A DNA stretch of 15,566 bases from Actinomycetota bacterium (GTDB lineage Bacteria > Actinomycetota > Actinomycetes > Nanopelagicales > Nanopelagicaceae): NCBI GenBank assembly GCA_009704555.1, contig WLDY01000004.1:1-15566 (forward strand), in the 5' to 3' direction. A program made the translations under genes and the position numbers. Positions within the stretch are counted from its first letter, which is position 1; each line of letters opens with the position of its first letter. Positions 1 to 6,805 of this stretch are shown here, one piece after another. Below the pieces are notes generated by a model. That model was not told the origin of the DNA, searched no databases, and saw only the letters and a list, made by a program, of their open reading frames with translations.

Positions 1-218
1 CCGACCAGACCTCCGCCGAGATCCTTGCCGAATGTCATCGAGTATCCGTAGAGCGTCCAGACCACGGCAACAAGGCCCATGGAGACGAAAGACATCATCA
101 TCATGTTGAGAACTCCCTTGGCCCTCACCATTCCGCCATAGAACATGGCAAGACCAGGAGTCATCAGGAGGACGAGCGCGGTGCTGATCAGCATCCACGC
201 GGTATCGCCGGTATCCAT
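1..218 (-). CDS. amt: Ammonium transporter (Amt family), N-terminal part, cut by window edge
   Basis: Integral membrane channel that takes up ammonium. Reading the minus strand from the ATG at 218 gives 72 complete residues with no stop, running off the window at base 1. The peptide has a short polar start (MDTGDTAWML), a first hydrophobic segment at about residues 8-27, the family motif GLAMFYGGMVR at about 22-32 and a second hydrophobic segment at about 38-58. This is the classic TM1-TM2 region of Amt proteins, which usually have about 400-450 residues and 11 membrane helices, so most of the gene lies outside. A purine-rich stretch (GAGAAGAGAGAAAAGT) just before the ATG can serve as a weak ribosome site. 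In related actinobacteria amt follows ftsY and is cotranscribed with glnB/glnK and glnD; those genes are expected to the left but are not seen here. The upstream region carries a GlnR-like box and a long leader. Confidence 0.93.
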   Translation of the reverse strand, partial: MDTGDTAWMLISTALVLLMTPGLAMFYGGMVRAKGVLNMMMMSFVSMGLVAVVWTLYGYSMTFGKDLGGGLV

Positions 219-243
219 ACTTTTCTCTCTTCTCTACTCTCCG

Positions 244-339
244 GATCGATCGCGCTGATCGATCGTCGGATTGTGAGAGCGTCGGCCACGCTGCCTCCAG
301 GGCCAATGGCCCTGAGATTGCTCCCGCAGATAGTGGGAG
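244..339 (-). promoter_or_regulatory. Structured amt leader with three inverted repeats
   Basis: The 207-bp gap between ftsY and amt contains three perfect inverted repeats in a row. Read on the plus strand they are: CTCCC (321-325) with GGGAG (335-339), 9-nt loop; CAGGGCC (298-304) with GGCCCTG (308-314), 3-nt loop; GATCGATC (244-251) with GATCGATC (257-264), 5-nt loop. If transcription starts near 377, as the -10 element suggests, all three lie in a leader of about 160 nt and the last ends about 26 nt before the amt ATG. They may fold as successive hairpins. No T-run follows any of them on the minus strand, so they do not look like classical intrinsic terminators. No known riboswitch class was recognised. 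The repeats are seen; a regulatory role is inferred. Confidence 0.45.
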
Positions 340-383
340 AGATTGATCTGGGAGCGTTACGGCAGCCTGCTTCGAGGATTTCG

Positions 384-389
384 ATTATG
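384..389 (-). promoter_or_regulatory. Candidate -10 element of the amt promoter
   Basis: On the minus strand the hexamer is CATAAT, five of six matches to TATAAT. A -35 at the usual 17-18 bp distance would fall at about 407-413, where there is no good TTGACA match but where the GlnR-like box lies. This arrangement, a fair -10 with a poor -35 replaced by an activator site, is typical of activated promoters. The transcription start would be near 377, leaving a long leader before the ATG at 218. Confidence 0.45.
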
Positions 390-408
390 TGAAGAATCCA
401 GGCCCTCT

Positions 409-424
409 GTTACTTACGTGTTAC
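409..424 (-). promoter_or_regulatory. GlnR-type binding site upstream of amt
   Basis: The minus strand reads GTAAC-N6-GTAAC (plus strand GTTAC, six bases, GTTAC). This fits the actinobacterial GlnR consensus, gTnAc-n6-GnAAc, in both half sites. It lies immediately downstream of the ftsY stop codon, upstream of amt, and its centre (about 416.5) is near -40 relative to the start predicted from the -10 at 384-389, a normal position for an activator touching the -35 region. In Streptomyces and mycobacteria GlnR is known to control the amt-glnK-glnD operon during nitrogen limitation. The match is seen; binding by a GlnR protein in this organism is inferred. Confidence 0.55.
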
Positions 425-425
425 A

Positions 426-1259
426 TCAGAAGAGCCCGGCGACGAAAGCCTCCGGATCAAAGGGCTTCAAGTCTGCTAGTCCTTCGCCAATACCGATGAG
501 CTTGATCGGTACCTTCAACTCACGCTCGACGGCAAGGATCGCACCACCCTTAGCGCTCCCATCCATCTTGGTCAGGACAATCCCTGTTATGGGAGTCGCA
601 GCCAAGAACTCCTTAGCTTGGATGATCGCGTTCTGACCGGTGGTCGCATCGAGCACCAAGAGCGTCTCTTGCACTGGTGCGACTTTCTCAACCACTCGTC
701 GCACCTTCGCTAGTTCTGACATCAGATTGCTTTCGGTATGCAATCTCCCAGCGGTATCGATGAGATGGATGTCAAAGCTCTCCTCGACCGCTCGCTTCGC
801 ACCATCGAATGCAACTGCCGCCGGGTCAGCGCGTTCAGAACCCTTATGGAATCCGACATCGATTCGCTTCGCCCACGTCTCAAGCTGCTCGACCGCAGCC
901 GCTCGAAACGTGTCAGCTGCAGTCAGTAGGACACTCTTGCCTTCTCTCTGGAAGCGGGCGGCAAGCTTTGCCACCGTCGTCGTCTTGCCAGTTCCATTTA
1001 CGCCGATGACAAGGATCGTCGTCAATCGATCGCTCGCAGCGATCTCACGCGAGAGCGGACTCAACCCCGCAAGAAGAACGCTCGCTATTCGCTCTCGCAG
1101 CTCGCCGCGACCCTTGCGAGCTGCCTCCATCACTTCTCGAGTCAGTGTTGGACCAAGGTCAGCGGTCAAGAGTTCACTCTCGAAGTCGGCTAACGCCTCT
1201 GGAGATGCTCCAGAGGTCAACGAGGAGAACTTCGAGACGAGTTTGGAGAGAAGTCCCAT
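426..1259 (-). CDS. ftsY: Signal recognition particle receptor FtsY
   Basis: SRP-dependent GTPase that docks ribosome-SRP-nascent chain complexes at the membrane. The 277-residue product is essentially the NG core. A short helical N domain spans about residues 1-75. The G domain follows with P-loop GVNGTGKTT (86-94), the SRP-GTPase insertion motif DTFRAAAVEQL (116-126), DTAGR (168-172) and guanine-specificity motif TKMDG (230-234). The acidic A domain of enterobacterial FtsY (about 500 residues) is absent, as in the shorter Gram-positive forms, and the product is short even among those. The ATG overlaps the smc stop by one base (TGATG), and no convincing Shine-Dalgarno sequence precedes it, so translation is probably coupled to smc. 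The order smc-ftsY-amt is conserved in Actinomycetota. Partner gene ffh is not in the window. Confidence 0.97.
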   Translation of the reverse strand: MGLLSKLVSKFSSLTSGASPEALADFESELLTADLGPTLTREVMEAARKGRGELRERIASVLLAGLSPLSREIAASDRLTTILVIGVNGTGKTTTVAKLAARFQREGKSVLLTAADTFRAAAVEQLETWAKRIDVGFHKGSERADPAAVAFDGAKRAVEESFDIHLIDTAGRLHTESNLMSELAKVRRVVEKVAPVQETLLVLDATTGQNAIIQAKEFLAATPITGIVLTKMDGSAKGGAILAVERELKVPIKLIGIGEGLADLKPFDPEAFVAGLF

Positions 1260-4200
1260 CAGGAGGAGACGGCCTCGCGAAGCCGTTGTGAGATCACCTC
1301 AGAGACACCGTCGCCTCGCATCGTCACTCCATAGAGCGCATCGGCGATCTCCATCGTTCGCTTCTGGTGCGTGATGACGATCAATTGCGAACTTGATCTC
1401 AACTCCTCCATGATCCCGAGAAGTCGCCCAAGGTTGGTGTCATCGAGCGCTGCCTCGACCTCATCCATGACATAGAACGGACTCGGCCGTGCCTTGAAGA
1501 TGGCGACCAAGAGCGCAACCGCGGTCAATGATCGCTCACCACCAGAGAGGAGCGAGAGGCGCTTGATTCGCTTTCCAGGTGGTCTCGCTTCGACATCGAT
1601 TCCCGTGGTCAGCATGTCCTCGGGATTGGTGAGGATCAATCGACCTTCGCCGCCTGGGAAGAGACGTGCGAAGATACCCTCGAACTCTCTTGCAGTGTCC
1701 TGATAAGCAGTAGTGAAGATCTCCAACACCTTGTCATCGACCTCTTTGATGATGTCCATAAGGTCTTTGCGGGACTTCTTCAAATCTTCCATCTGATCGG
1801 CGAGATACTTCAATCTCTCCTCGAGCGCCGAATACTCCTCGAGTGCGAGCGGGTTGATACGTCCCAAGAGCGCCAATGATCTCTCTGCTTGAGCGAGGCG
1901 ACGTTCCTGGGCATCCCGTTTGAAAGGCATCGGCTCCCCAGCGATCACCTCACCTAAATCATTCTCGGAGAAGGATGAGACGAGATTCTCCGGTCCGTAC
2001 TCGGCGAGCAAGACCTCCCTGTCGATACCGAACTCTTCGAGCGCTTTCGCCTCCAACTGTTCAATGCGAAGACGCTGTTCCGCTCTCGCCATCTCATCTT
2101 GATGGACGCTGGAAGTCAACTCTTCGAGATCGCTTCCGAGTTCTCGGATTCGAGCACGCAGTGCCAAAGTCTCACCTTCGCGGTCGGATCTAGAGATCTC
2201 AAGTCGTTCACGCTCTGTCGCAGCCCGAGAGATGGATACTTCGATCTGAATCAGAGCCTCATAGGCAGTCTCTGCAATCTCCTGTGCGACGAGTGCTCCA
2301 CGACCACGAGCCTCACGACGAGCGATCTGACGCGATGCACTCTCACGTTCGCGCTGGGCACTCTCGCGAAGTTCAGCGATCCGCTGAGCTAGCGCCGTCG
2401 CACGCTCTTCCGCTGTGCGAAGCGCAAGCCGCGCATCAACCTCAAGGCCTCGCACTCGTGCCAACTCTGCACGTAGACCCTCTAGCGTGGACGAGTCAGG
2501 TTCCTCTGTGACGATCTCATCACTGTTGATCTCAGCCTTGGCGCGGTCCAGATCCTCGCTCAACGCTCTGAGTGATGCATCGAGCGAAGCAGATTGCACT
2601 TCGAGGCGACTCTTCTCATCACGAGCACTCGCGATACTTTGACCGATAGCAGCCATCTCTTCGGCAATCGCACCCATCTTCGAATCCGACTCATTGAGAC
2701 GCGCCAAGGCAGCCTCATGCAGCGAACGAACCTTCGCAACCTCGTCATCGTGTGTGCTCGACTCGAAACGAAGGCGATCTCGATCATGTGTGAGGTGATC
2801 GACCAATTCATTGGTGGTCTCGATCAGACGATTGATCTGCACTAGGGAGTTCCCCGTGCCACCACGGGCGAGAGTGCGTGAGAGCAACTCCCCTCTCTCG
2901 GTGACTGCTACCAAGTTGGGATGCTCACTGACGATTCGCTCTGCCGCTGCAAGTGATTCTGCAATGACTACTCCATCGAGGAGTTTCGGCAGCAACCCTT
3001 CGAGTGTCTTGGACTTGCACTTCGATGCGAGAGAAGTGAGCGTAGATGGAAGTGGCTTGATCGATTCGACAGTCGAACCGAGGATGATGACATCGGCTCG
3101 TCCTTTATCTTCCTTACCAAGGAATGTGAGGGCATCGACCGCACCGGTGAGATCCTCGACGACGATGGCATCAGCGAGTGTGCCAAGAACGTTCGCGACC
3201 GCGATCTCCCAACCTCGATCGATCTCGATCAATGAGGCCAGCGTTCCCTTGATCTTGAAGCCTTCAGGCTTGGCGAGGATCGCACCCGCTCCGTCACGGT
3301 GGATCGCTGCCTGTTGCAATGCATCACGCTTCGAGATCGCCGAAGATAGGTCTCGCTCCAATTCGACGAGCTTCTTGGCAGTCGCACTCTGACGCGCGAG
3401 CGCTTCATCAAGGTCGCGCTTGGCTCTCTCGTACTCGGAATCAAGATCTCTCTCACCGGCACCAAGGCCGCTGAGTTCACTCTCTTTCGAGGCGTACTCC
3501 AAGGATGATCTCTCGATTCGCGCATCGACTTCACTCTTCGTCGCATCGAGGCGACCACGTTCCTCTTCGGCTTGCGAGATCTTCGATTCGATCGCCCGCA
3601 GATGCCCTTCCCGCCTAGCGCTTCCTTCACGCGCATCCGCAAGAGCCCGAAGCGCTGCCGCGATCCGTCTCTCCTCAGTCGTGAATGCTGACTCAGCGTC
3701 CCTTACTGATGCAGCGATCGCCGCTAATTCGCCATCTGCCGCAGCGACTTGGGTGCGAAGCACTCGCTCTTCCTCGCTCAGTGCATCTGCCTCTGCCTCA
3801 AGCGCACTTGGATCACGCCCAGAGATCTTCGCTTCCTCGAGTTCCTCGGCCAAGAGTTTTGCACGCTCTGAAGCCAAGGTCTGAGTCGCACGCAACTTCT
3901 CGCGTTCGCCCGTGAGTCGGTAATAGTTGTCTTGGGCCGAACTCAGTAGCGGTCCTTCGGTAGCAGCGAGTGAATCAAGTTCGACCTCACGCTCTCGAAG
4001 GCGAGTCAACTCCCGTTCGACTTCGGTTCGCCTCGCGCGAAGCGAGGTCTCATCCGCCGCCTCTGCCTCGAGCGCCTTCACTAGCGCCGTTACATCATCA
4101 GCAAGGATGCGCAGTTTCGCGTCACGCAACTCCGCCTGAATCGCACTCGCCTTCTTCGCCACCTCAGCCTGCTTGCCAAGAGGCTTGAGTTGTCGTCTCA

Positions 4201-4792
4201 ACTCCGATGTCAGGTCCTGGATCCTCGCCATATTCCCCTGCATGGAGTCGAGCTTGCGAAGCGCCTTCTCTTTTCGCTTCCTATGTTTGAGGACACCAGC
4301 AGCCTCTTCGATGAAAGCGCGACGCTCTTCCGGGTTGGCCATCAAGACGGCGTCGAGTTGACCTTGCCCGACGATGACATGCATCTCTCGGCCGATGCCG
4401 CTGTCGCTGAGGAGTTCTTGGACATCGAGCAAGCGTGCTGTCTCACCATTGATCTGATATTCACTCTGGCCATTGCGGAAGAGGATGCGAGAGATTGTCA
4501 CCTCTCTGAATTCGAGGTCGAGCGCACCATCTGAGTTGTCGATCGTCAGTGATACTTCGGCGCGACCGAGCGGCGCCTTTCCGCTCGTCCCCGCGAAGAT
4601 GACATCTTCCATCTTGCCGCCGCGGAGCGACTTCGCACCCTGCTCACCCATGACCCACGCGAGAGCGTCAACGACGTTGCTCTTGCCGGATCCATTGGGA
4701 CCCACAACGCAGGTGATGCCGCGTTCCAGTTGCAGGGTCGTCGGATTAGCGAAGGACTTGAACCCTTTGAGCGTCATGCTCTTCAGATACAC
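1259..4792 (-). CDS. smc: Chromosome segregation/condensin ATPase Smc
   Basis: Structural maintenance of chromosomes protein, the motor of bacterial condensin, which works with ScpA and ScpB (not in the window). The product has 1177 residues, normal for bacterial Smc. It has the N-terminal head with GFKSF and Walker A GPNGSGKSN (31-39); long coiled coils at about 170-500 and 660-1000, rich in E, R, A and L; a hinge at about 505-665 with the glycine-containing ARGGTGN segment (642-648); and the C-terminal head with signature LSGGERS (1082-1088), Walker B FYVMDE (1106-1111) and a TH switch near 1141. The start is GTG at 4792, chosen because the next residues (YLKSMTLKGFKSF) match the family N-terminus. 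A TAGGTT hexamer lies 6 nt before the GTG, with only a weak Shine-Dalgarno match, so a leaderless transcript is possible. It is followed directly by ftsY. Confidence 0.98.
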   Translation of the reverse strand: MYLKSMTLKGFKSFANPTTLQLERGITCVVGPNGSGKSNVVDALAWVMGEQGAKSLRGGKMEDVIFAGTSGKAPLGRAEVSLTIDNSDGALDLEFREVTISRILFRNGQSEYQINGETARLLDVQELLSDSGIGREMHVIVGQGQLDAVLMANPEERRAFIEEAAGVLKHRKRKEKALRKLDSMQGNMARIQDLTSELRRQLKPLGKQAEVAKKASAIQAELRDAKLRILADDVTALVKALEAEAADETSLRARRTEVERELTRLREREVELDSLAATEGPLLSSAQDNYYRLTGEREKLRATQTLASERAKLLAEELEEAKISGRDPSALEAEADALSEEERVLRTQVAAADGELAAIAASVRDAESAFTTEERRIAAALRALADAREGSARREGHLRAIESKISQAEEERGRLDATKSEVDARIERSSLEYASKESELSGLGAGERDLDSEYERAKRDLDEALARQSATAKKLVELERDLSSAISKRDALQQAAIHRDGAGAILAKPEGFKIKGTLASLIEIDRGWEIAVANVLGTLADAIVVEDLTGAVDALTFLGKEDKGRADVIILGSTVESIKPLPSTLTSLASKCKSKTLEGLLPKLLDGVVIAESLAAAERIVSEHPNLVAVTERGELLSRTLARGGTGNSLVQINRLIETTNELVDHLTHDRDRLRFESSTHDDEVAKVRSLHEAALARLNESDSKMGAIAEEMAAIGQSIASARDEKSRLEVQSASLDASLRALSEDLDRAKAEINSDEIVTEEPDSSTLEGLRAELARVRGLEVDARLALRTAEERATALAQRIAELRESAQRERESASRQIARREARGRGALVAQEIAETAYEALIQIEVSISRAATERERLEISRSDREGETLALRARIRELGSDLEELTSSVHQDEMARAEQRLRIEQLEAKALEEFGIDREVLLAEYGPENLVSSFSENDLGEVIAGEPMPFKRDAQERRLAQAERSLALLGRINPLALEEYSALEERLKYLADQMEDLKKSRKDLMDIIKEVDDKVLEIFTTAYQDTAREFEGIFARLFPGGEGRLILTNPEDMLTTGIDVEARPPGKRIKRLSLLSGGERSLTAVALLVAIFKARPSPFYVMDEVEAALDDTNLGRLLGIMEELRSSSQLIVITHQKRTMEIADALYGVTMRGDGVSEVISQRLREAVSS

Positions 4793-4798
4793 GCGTAA

Positions 4799-4804
4799 AA
4801 CCTA
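4799..4804 (-). promoter_or_regulatory. Candidate -10 element for a leaderless smc transcript
   Basis: On the minus strand the hexamer TAGGTT fits the actinobacterial -10 pattern TAnnnT and ends exactly 6 nt before the smc GTG, so transcription would begin at or next to the start codon. No clear -35 is visible at 17-18 bp. The same spacing is seen before coaD, thiL and the RAM-domain gene, which raises the likelihood. The smc start otherwise has only a poor ribosome site (GGTAGG). Confidence 0.4.
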
Positions 4805-4837
4805 CCGGAGTGAGTCTGCAAAGCCCGGCAACGAGAG

Positions 4838-4851
4838 TGCGAACCTTCGCA
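4838..4851. repeat. Short interrupted palindrome upstream of smc
   Basis: TGCGAA-CC-TTCGCA is a 6-bp inverted repeat with a 2-bp centre in the 82-bp gap between mutM and smc, about 45 bp before the smc start. It could be a protein-binding site. It is not a good match to the LexA boxes known from actinobacteria, and the loop is too small for a strong RNA hairpin. It could also be chance. Confidence 0.25.
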
Positions 4852-4874
4852 ACCGTAAAGTATGAGTTGAGGCT

Positions 4875-5732
4875 TTAGCGAAGACGCTGACAGCGAGGGC
4901 AGAGATGCGATGAGCGATTGGTGAAAGTGATTCGCCGAATGGCTGTGCCACATCTGCGACATCTTTCTCCTTCGCGACCATAGACGGCAAGGCGCGTGGC
5001 AAAGTAACCACTCTCACCGTTGACATTGACATAGAGATGATCGAATGAAGTGCCACCGAGATCCAACGCTCTCTTCATCACAGCGCGGATCGAACTCAGC
5101 AAGAGTCGCAACTGCGCATCGTTCAACGTCGAGGCCTTCCGCTCTGGATGGATCTTCGCGCGCCAGAGCGCCTCATCGGCATAGATGTTTCCAACTCCGC
5201 TCAGGATCGTCTGATCCAAGATCGCCCGCTTGATCTCACTCTTGGATCTCTTCAGACGTTCGATGACACGATGCGGATCGAAGTGATCTTCGAATGGATC
5301 GGGAGCGACATGAAGAATCGACTTCGGGACAGAACTCTCTTCATCGATCTCATCTATCCGCATCCAACCGAAGGTCCTTTGATCGAGGAAGTCGAGACGG
5401 AACTCCTTTCGGCCATCCTTGAAGAGTGCGGTCATGCGAACGTGTGGATGCAGCTCTTCCTTCATCGCCTTACGACCTTGAAAGACTCGGAACTGACCAC
5501 TCATGCCGAGATGCGCGATCAGGGCATGTTCATCTCTCTCAAAAGTGAGCCAGAGGTATTTCCCTCGCCTCTTCACACTCTCGCAGCGGAGCCCTTGGAG
5601 AAGATCGAGCGGGGCCTTGGATTTCTGGGACACCGCTCGCGGATGAAGAGTTCCAATGGTCAGGATCCGTGCGCCAGGAAGATGTTCTTCAAGACCCCGG
5701 CGGACACTCTCTACTTCAGGTAGCTCTGGCAT
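4875..5732 (-). CDS. mutM: Formamidopyrimidine-DNA glycosylase (Fpg/MutM)
   Basis: Bifunctional DNA glycosylase/AP lyase that removes 8-oxoguanine and ring-opened purines in base excision repair. The 285-residue product starts with MPELPEVE, in which Pro2 (the N-terminal residue after Met removal) is the Schiff-base nucleophile and Glu3 is catalytic. Lys58 lies in RRGKYLWL. The helix-two-turn-helix is at about 171-189 (LDQTILSGVGNIYADEALW), and the C-terminal zinc finger uses Cys258, Cys261, Cys278 and Cys281 with Arg273 in the finger loop. All key residues are present and the length is normal. The ATG has GAGGAG about 10 nt upstream. It lies 38 bp after rnc and 82 bp before smc on the same strand, the order seen in other actinobacteria. 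Nei-type paralogs usually differ at the N-terminus and in the zinc-finger loop, so MutM is the best call. Confidence 0.97.
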   Translation of the reverse strand: MPELPEVESVRRGLEEHLPGARILTIGTLHPRAVSQKSKAPLDLLQGLRCESVKRRGKYLWLTFERDEHALIAHLGMSGQFRVFQGRKAMKEELHPHVRMTALFKDGRKEFRLDFLDQRTFGWMRIDEIDEESSVPKSILHVAPDPFEDHFDPHRVIERLKRSKSEIKRAILDQTILSGVGNIYADEALWRAKIHPERKASTLNDAQLRLLLSSIRAVMKRALDLGGTSFDHLYVNVNGESGYFATRLAVYGREGERCRRCGTAIRRITFTNRSSHLCPRCQRLR

Positions 5733-5770
5733 CTTCGCTGAACTCCTCGAACGTCGAGTCGCTCTCGACC

Positions 5771-6505
5771 CTACTTCGCTGGACTCTCGTTCGGTCCTTG
5801 CTTGCTCTCGATCAAGACCTCATAAGCGAGGCGAGCAGCCTCTTGCTCTGCCTCTCTCTTGCTTCGTCCACGTCCGATGGAGATACGTGATCCGGAGACG
5901 ATCGCGGTGGCTTGGAACTCTTTCGCGTGGTCAGGTCCGGATTCAGCGATCTCGTACTCAGGTCCTCCTAGTCCCCGAGAGGCGAGTAACTCTTGTAGCG
6001 CGGTCTTACCGTCCAACATCACTCCGCGAGAGAGCGAATCGTCGATCGCGCTCGACATCATCGAGACGATCGCCCGTTTTGCGCCGTCCAGACCGTGCTC
6101 GACATAGATCGCACCGAAGAGCGCTTCTAACGCATCGGCAAGGATCGAACTCTTATCTCGTCCGCCGGTTACTTCCTCACCTTTACCCAATCGGAGGCTT
6201 TCACCGAGATGAAGCTGTCTTGCTACATCAGCGAGCGCGCGAGTGCTGACTACGCCAGAGCGCAACGGCGAGAGTCGACTCTCATCGAGGTCGGGAAACC
6301 TTTGGTAGAGCTCTTCGGTTATGACGAGTCCGATGACGCTGTCTCCCAGGAACTCCAATCGCTCGTTTGTCGGTAGACCACCCGACTCATAGGCGAAAGA
6401 GCGATGGGTCAGTGCGAGCGTGATCAGTTCCTCGGATAACGGAAGAGAGAGTTCGGTGAGAATCTGGTGGAGTCCACCAGAGCTTGATTCATCTGAATTA
6501 GTCAT
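5771..6505 (-). CDS. rnc: Ribonuclease III
   Basis: Double-strand-specific endoribonuclease that processes rRNA precursors and some mRNAs, acting as a dimer in the cytoplasm. The 244-residue product has the catalytic domain with signature NERLEFLGDS (47-56, including Glu51 and Asp55) and the second acidic pair in DALEALFGAIY (Asp124, Glu127). A linker and a double-stranded RNA binding domain follow at about 165-235, ending in the typical GRGRSKREAEQEAA pattern. The ATG is preceded by GAAGGAATC, a good ribosome site. It follows rpmF after 82 bp and precedes mutM by 38 bp; the rpmF-rnc-mutM order is common in Gram-positive bacteria. A hairpin lies in its leader (see 6543-6568). RNase III is known to cleave its own leader in some bacteria, but whether it does here is unknown. 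Confidence 0.98.
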   Translation of the reverse strand: MTNSDESSSGGLHQILTELSLPLSEELITLALTHRSFAYESGGLPTNERLEFLGDSVIGLVITEELYQRFPDLDESRLSPLRSGVVSTRALADVARQLHLGESLRLGKGEEVTGGRDKSSILADALEALFGAIYVEHGLDGAKRAIVSMMSSAIDDSLSRGVMLDGKTALQELLASRGLGGPEYEIAESGPDHAKEFQATAIVSGSRISIGRGRSKREAEQEAARLAYEVLIESKQGPNESPAK

Positions 6506-6542
6506 GATTCCTTCGCCCTCATCGACGATGGCCCCTCACTTC

Positions 6543-6568
6543 ACGCCTTCGTGGATTTCATGAGGCGT
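6543..6568 (-). repeat. Hairpin between rpmF and rnc
   Basis: ACGCCT (6543-6548) and AGGCGT (6563-6568) are perfect inverted arms. Inside them CGTG (6550-6553) and CATG (6559-6562) extend the stem imperfectly around a 5-nt loop. On the minus-strand RNA the next bases are not U-rich, so it does not resemble an intrinsic terminator. It may be an RNA processing site or translational control element in front of rnc. The role is inferred only from position. Confidence 0.35.
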
Positions 6569-6585
6569 AAGGAAGTGTGTTCAGA

Positions 6586-6759
6586 CTAGACGTCGAGAAC
6601 CTGACGACGGTTGTAGGTGCCACAGGTAGGGCAGGCGGCGTGCTGCAACTTCGGTTGCTGGCACTGACCACAGGTCGCGACTGCGGCTGGGGTCGCCTTC
6701 CACTGGGAACGGCGCGCACGGGTCCGAGCCCTGGAGAGTTTTCGCTTGGGTACTGGCAC
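6586..6759 (-). CDS. rpmF: 50S ribosomal protein L32, zinc-ribbon form
   Basis: Small large-subunit ribosomal protein of 57 residues. The N-terminus MPVPKRKLSRARTRARR matches L32, and the C-terminal zinc ribbon is intact with Cys30, Cys33, Cys43 and Cys46 (CGQC and CPTC). This is the zinc-binding C+ type rather than the cysteine-free paralog that some actinobacteria express under zinc starvation. The start is the GTG at 6759, because it places VPKRK at the conserved position. An in-frame TTG at 6795 would add 12 unconserved residues. No strong ribosome site precedes the GTG; AATACT lies 6 nt upstream and could be a -10 of a leaderless transcript. The gene sits 46 bp after the DUF177 gene, a nearly universal pairing (yceD-rpmF), and 80 bp before rnc. 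Confidence 0.95.
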   Translation of the reverse strand: MPVPKRKLSRARTRARRSQWKATPAAVATCGQCQQPKLQHAACPTCGTYNRRQVLDV

Positions 6760-6805
6760 GGGCGGGAGTATTCCATCTGGTCTGGGGAAAGACAAAACGA
6801 GGCTT

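Noticed and set aside
640..1374. 244-residue plus-strand open frame opposite ftsY and the end of smc
   Set aside because: Antisense shadow of two secure genes; no recognisable domain and a serine/arginine-rich composition.
2811..3392. 193-residue plus-strand open frame opposite smc
   Set aside because: It lies entirely inside smc, which has complete domain structure. The product is low-complexity (S, R, A, T rich) with no motif, as expected from the codon bias of the opposite strand.
3420..3884. Serine/alanine-rich plus-strand open frame opposite smc
   Set aside because: Its repetitive S/A/R composition is the reverse complement of the coiled-coil E/A/L/R codons of Smc, not a real protein.
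4838..4851. SOS (LexA) box upstream of smc
   Set aside because: TGCGAACCTTCGCA lacks the CGAAC-N4-GTTCG arrangement of actinobacterial LexA sites.
5656..6249. 197-residue plus-strand open frame across the mutM/rnc junction
   Set aside because: Arginine-rich shadow overlapping two well-supported minus-strand genes, without motif or ribosome site.
6558..6776. 72-residue minus-strand frame overlapping rpmF
   Set aside because: It has an ATG start, but its frame differs from L32, whose zinc ribbon and PKRK start are unmistakable in the neighbouring frame.
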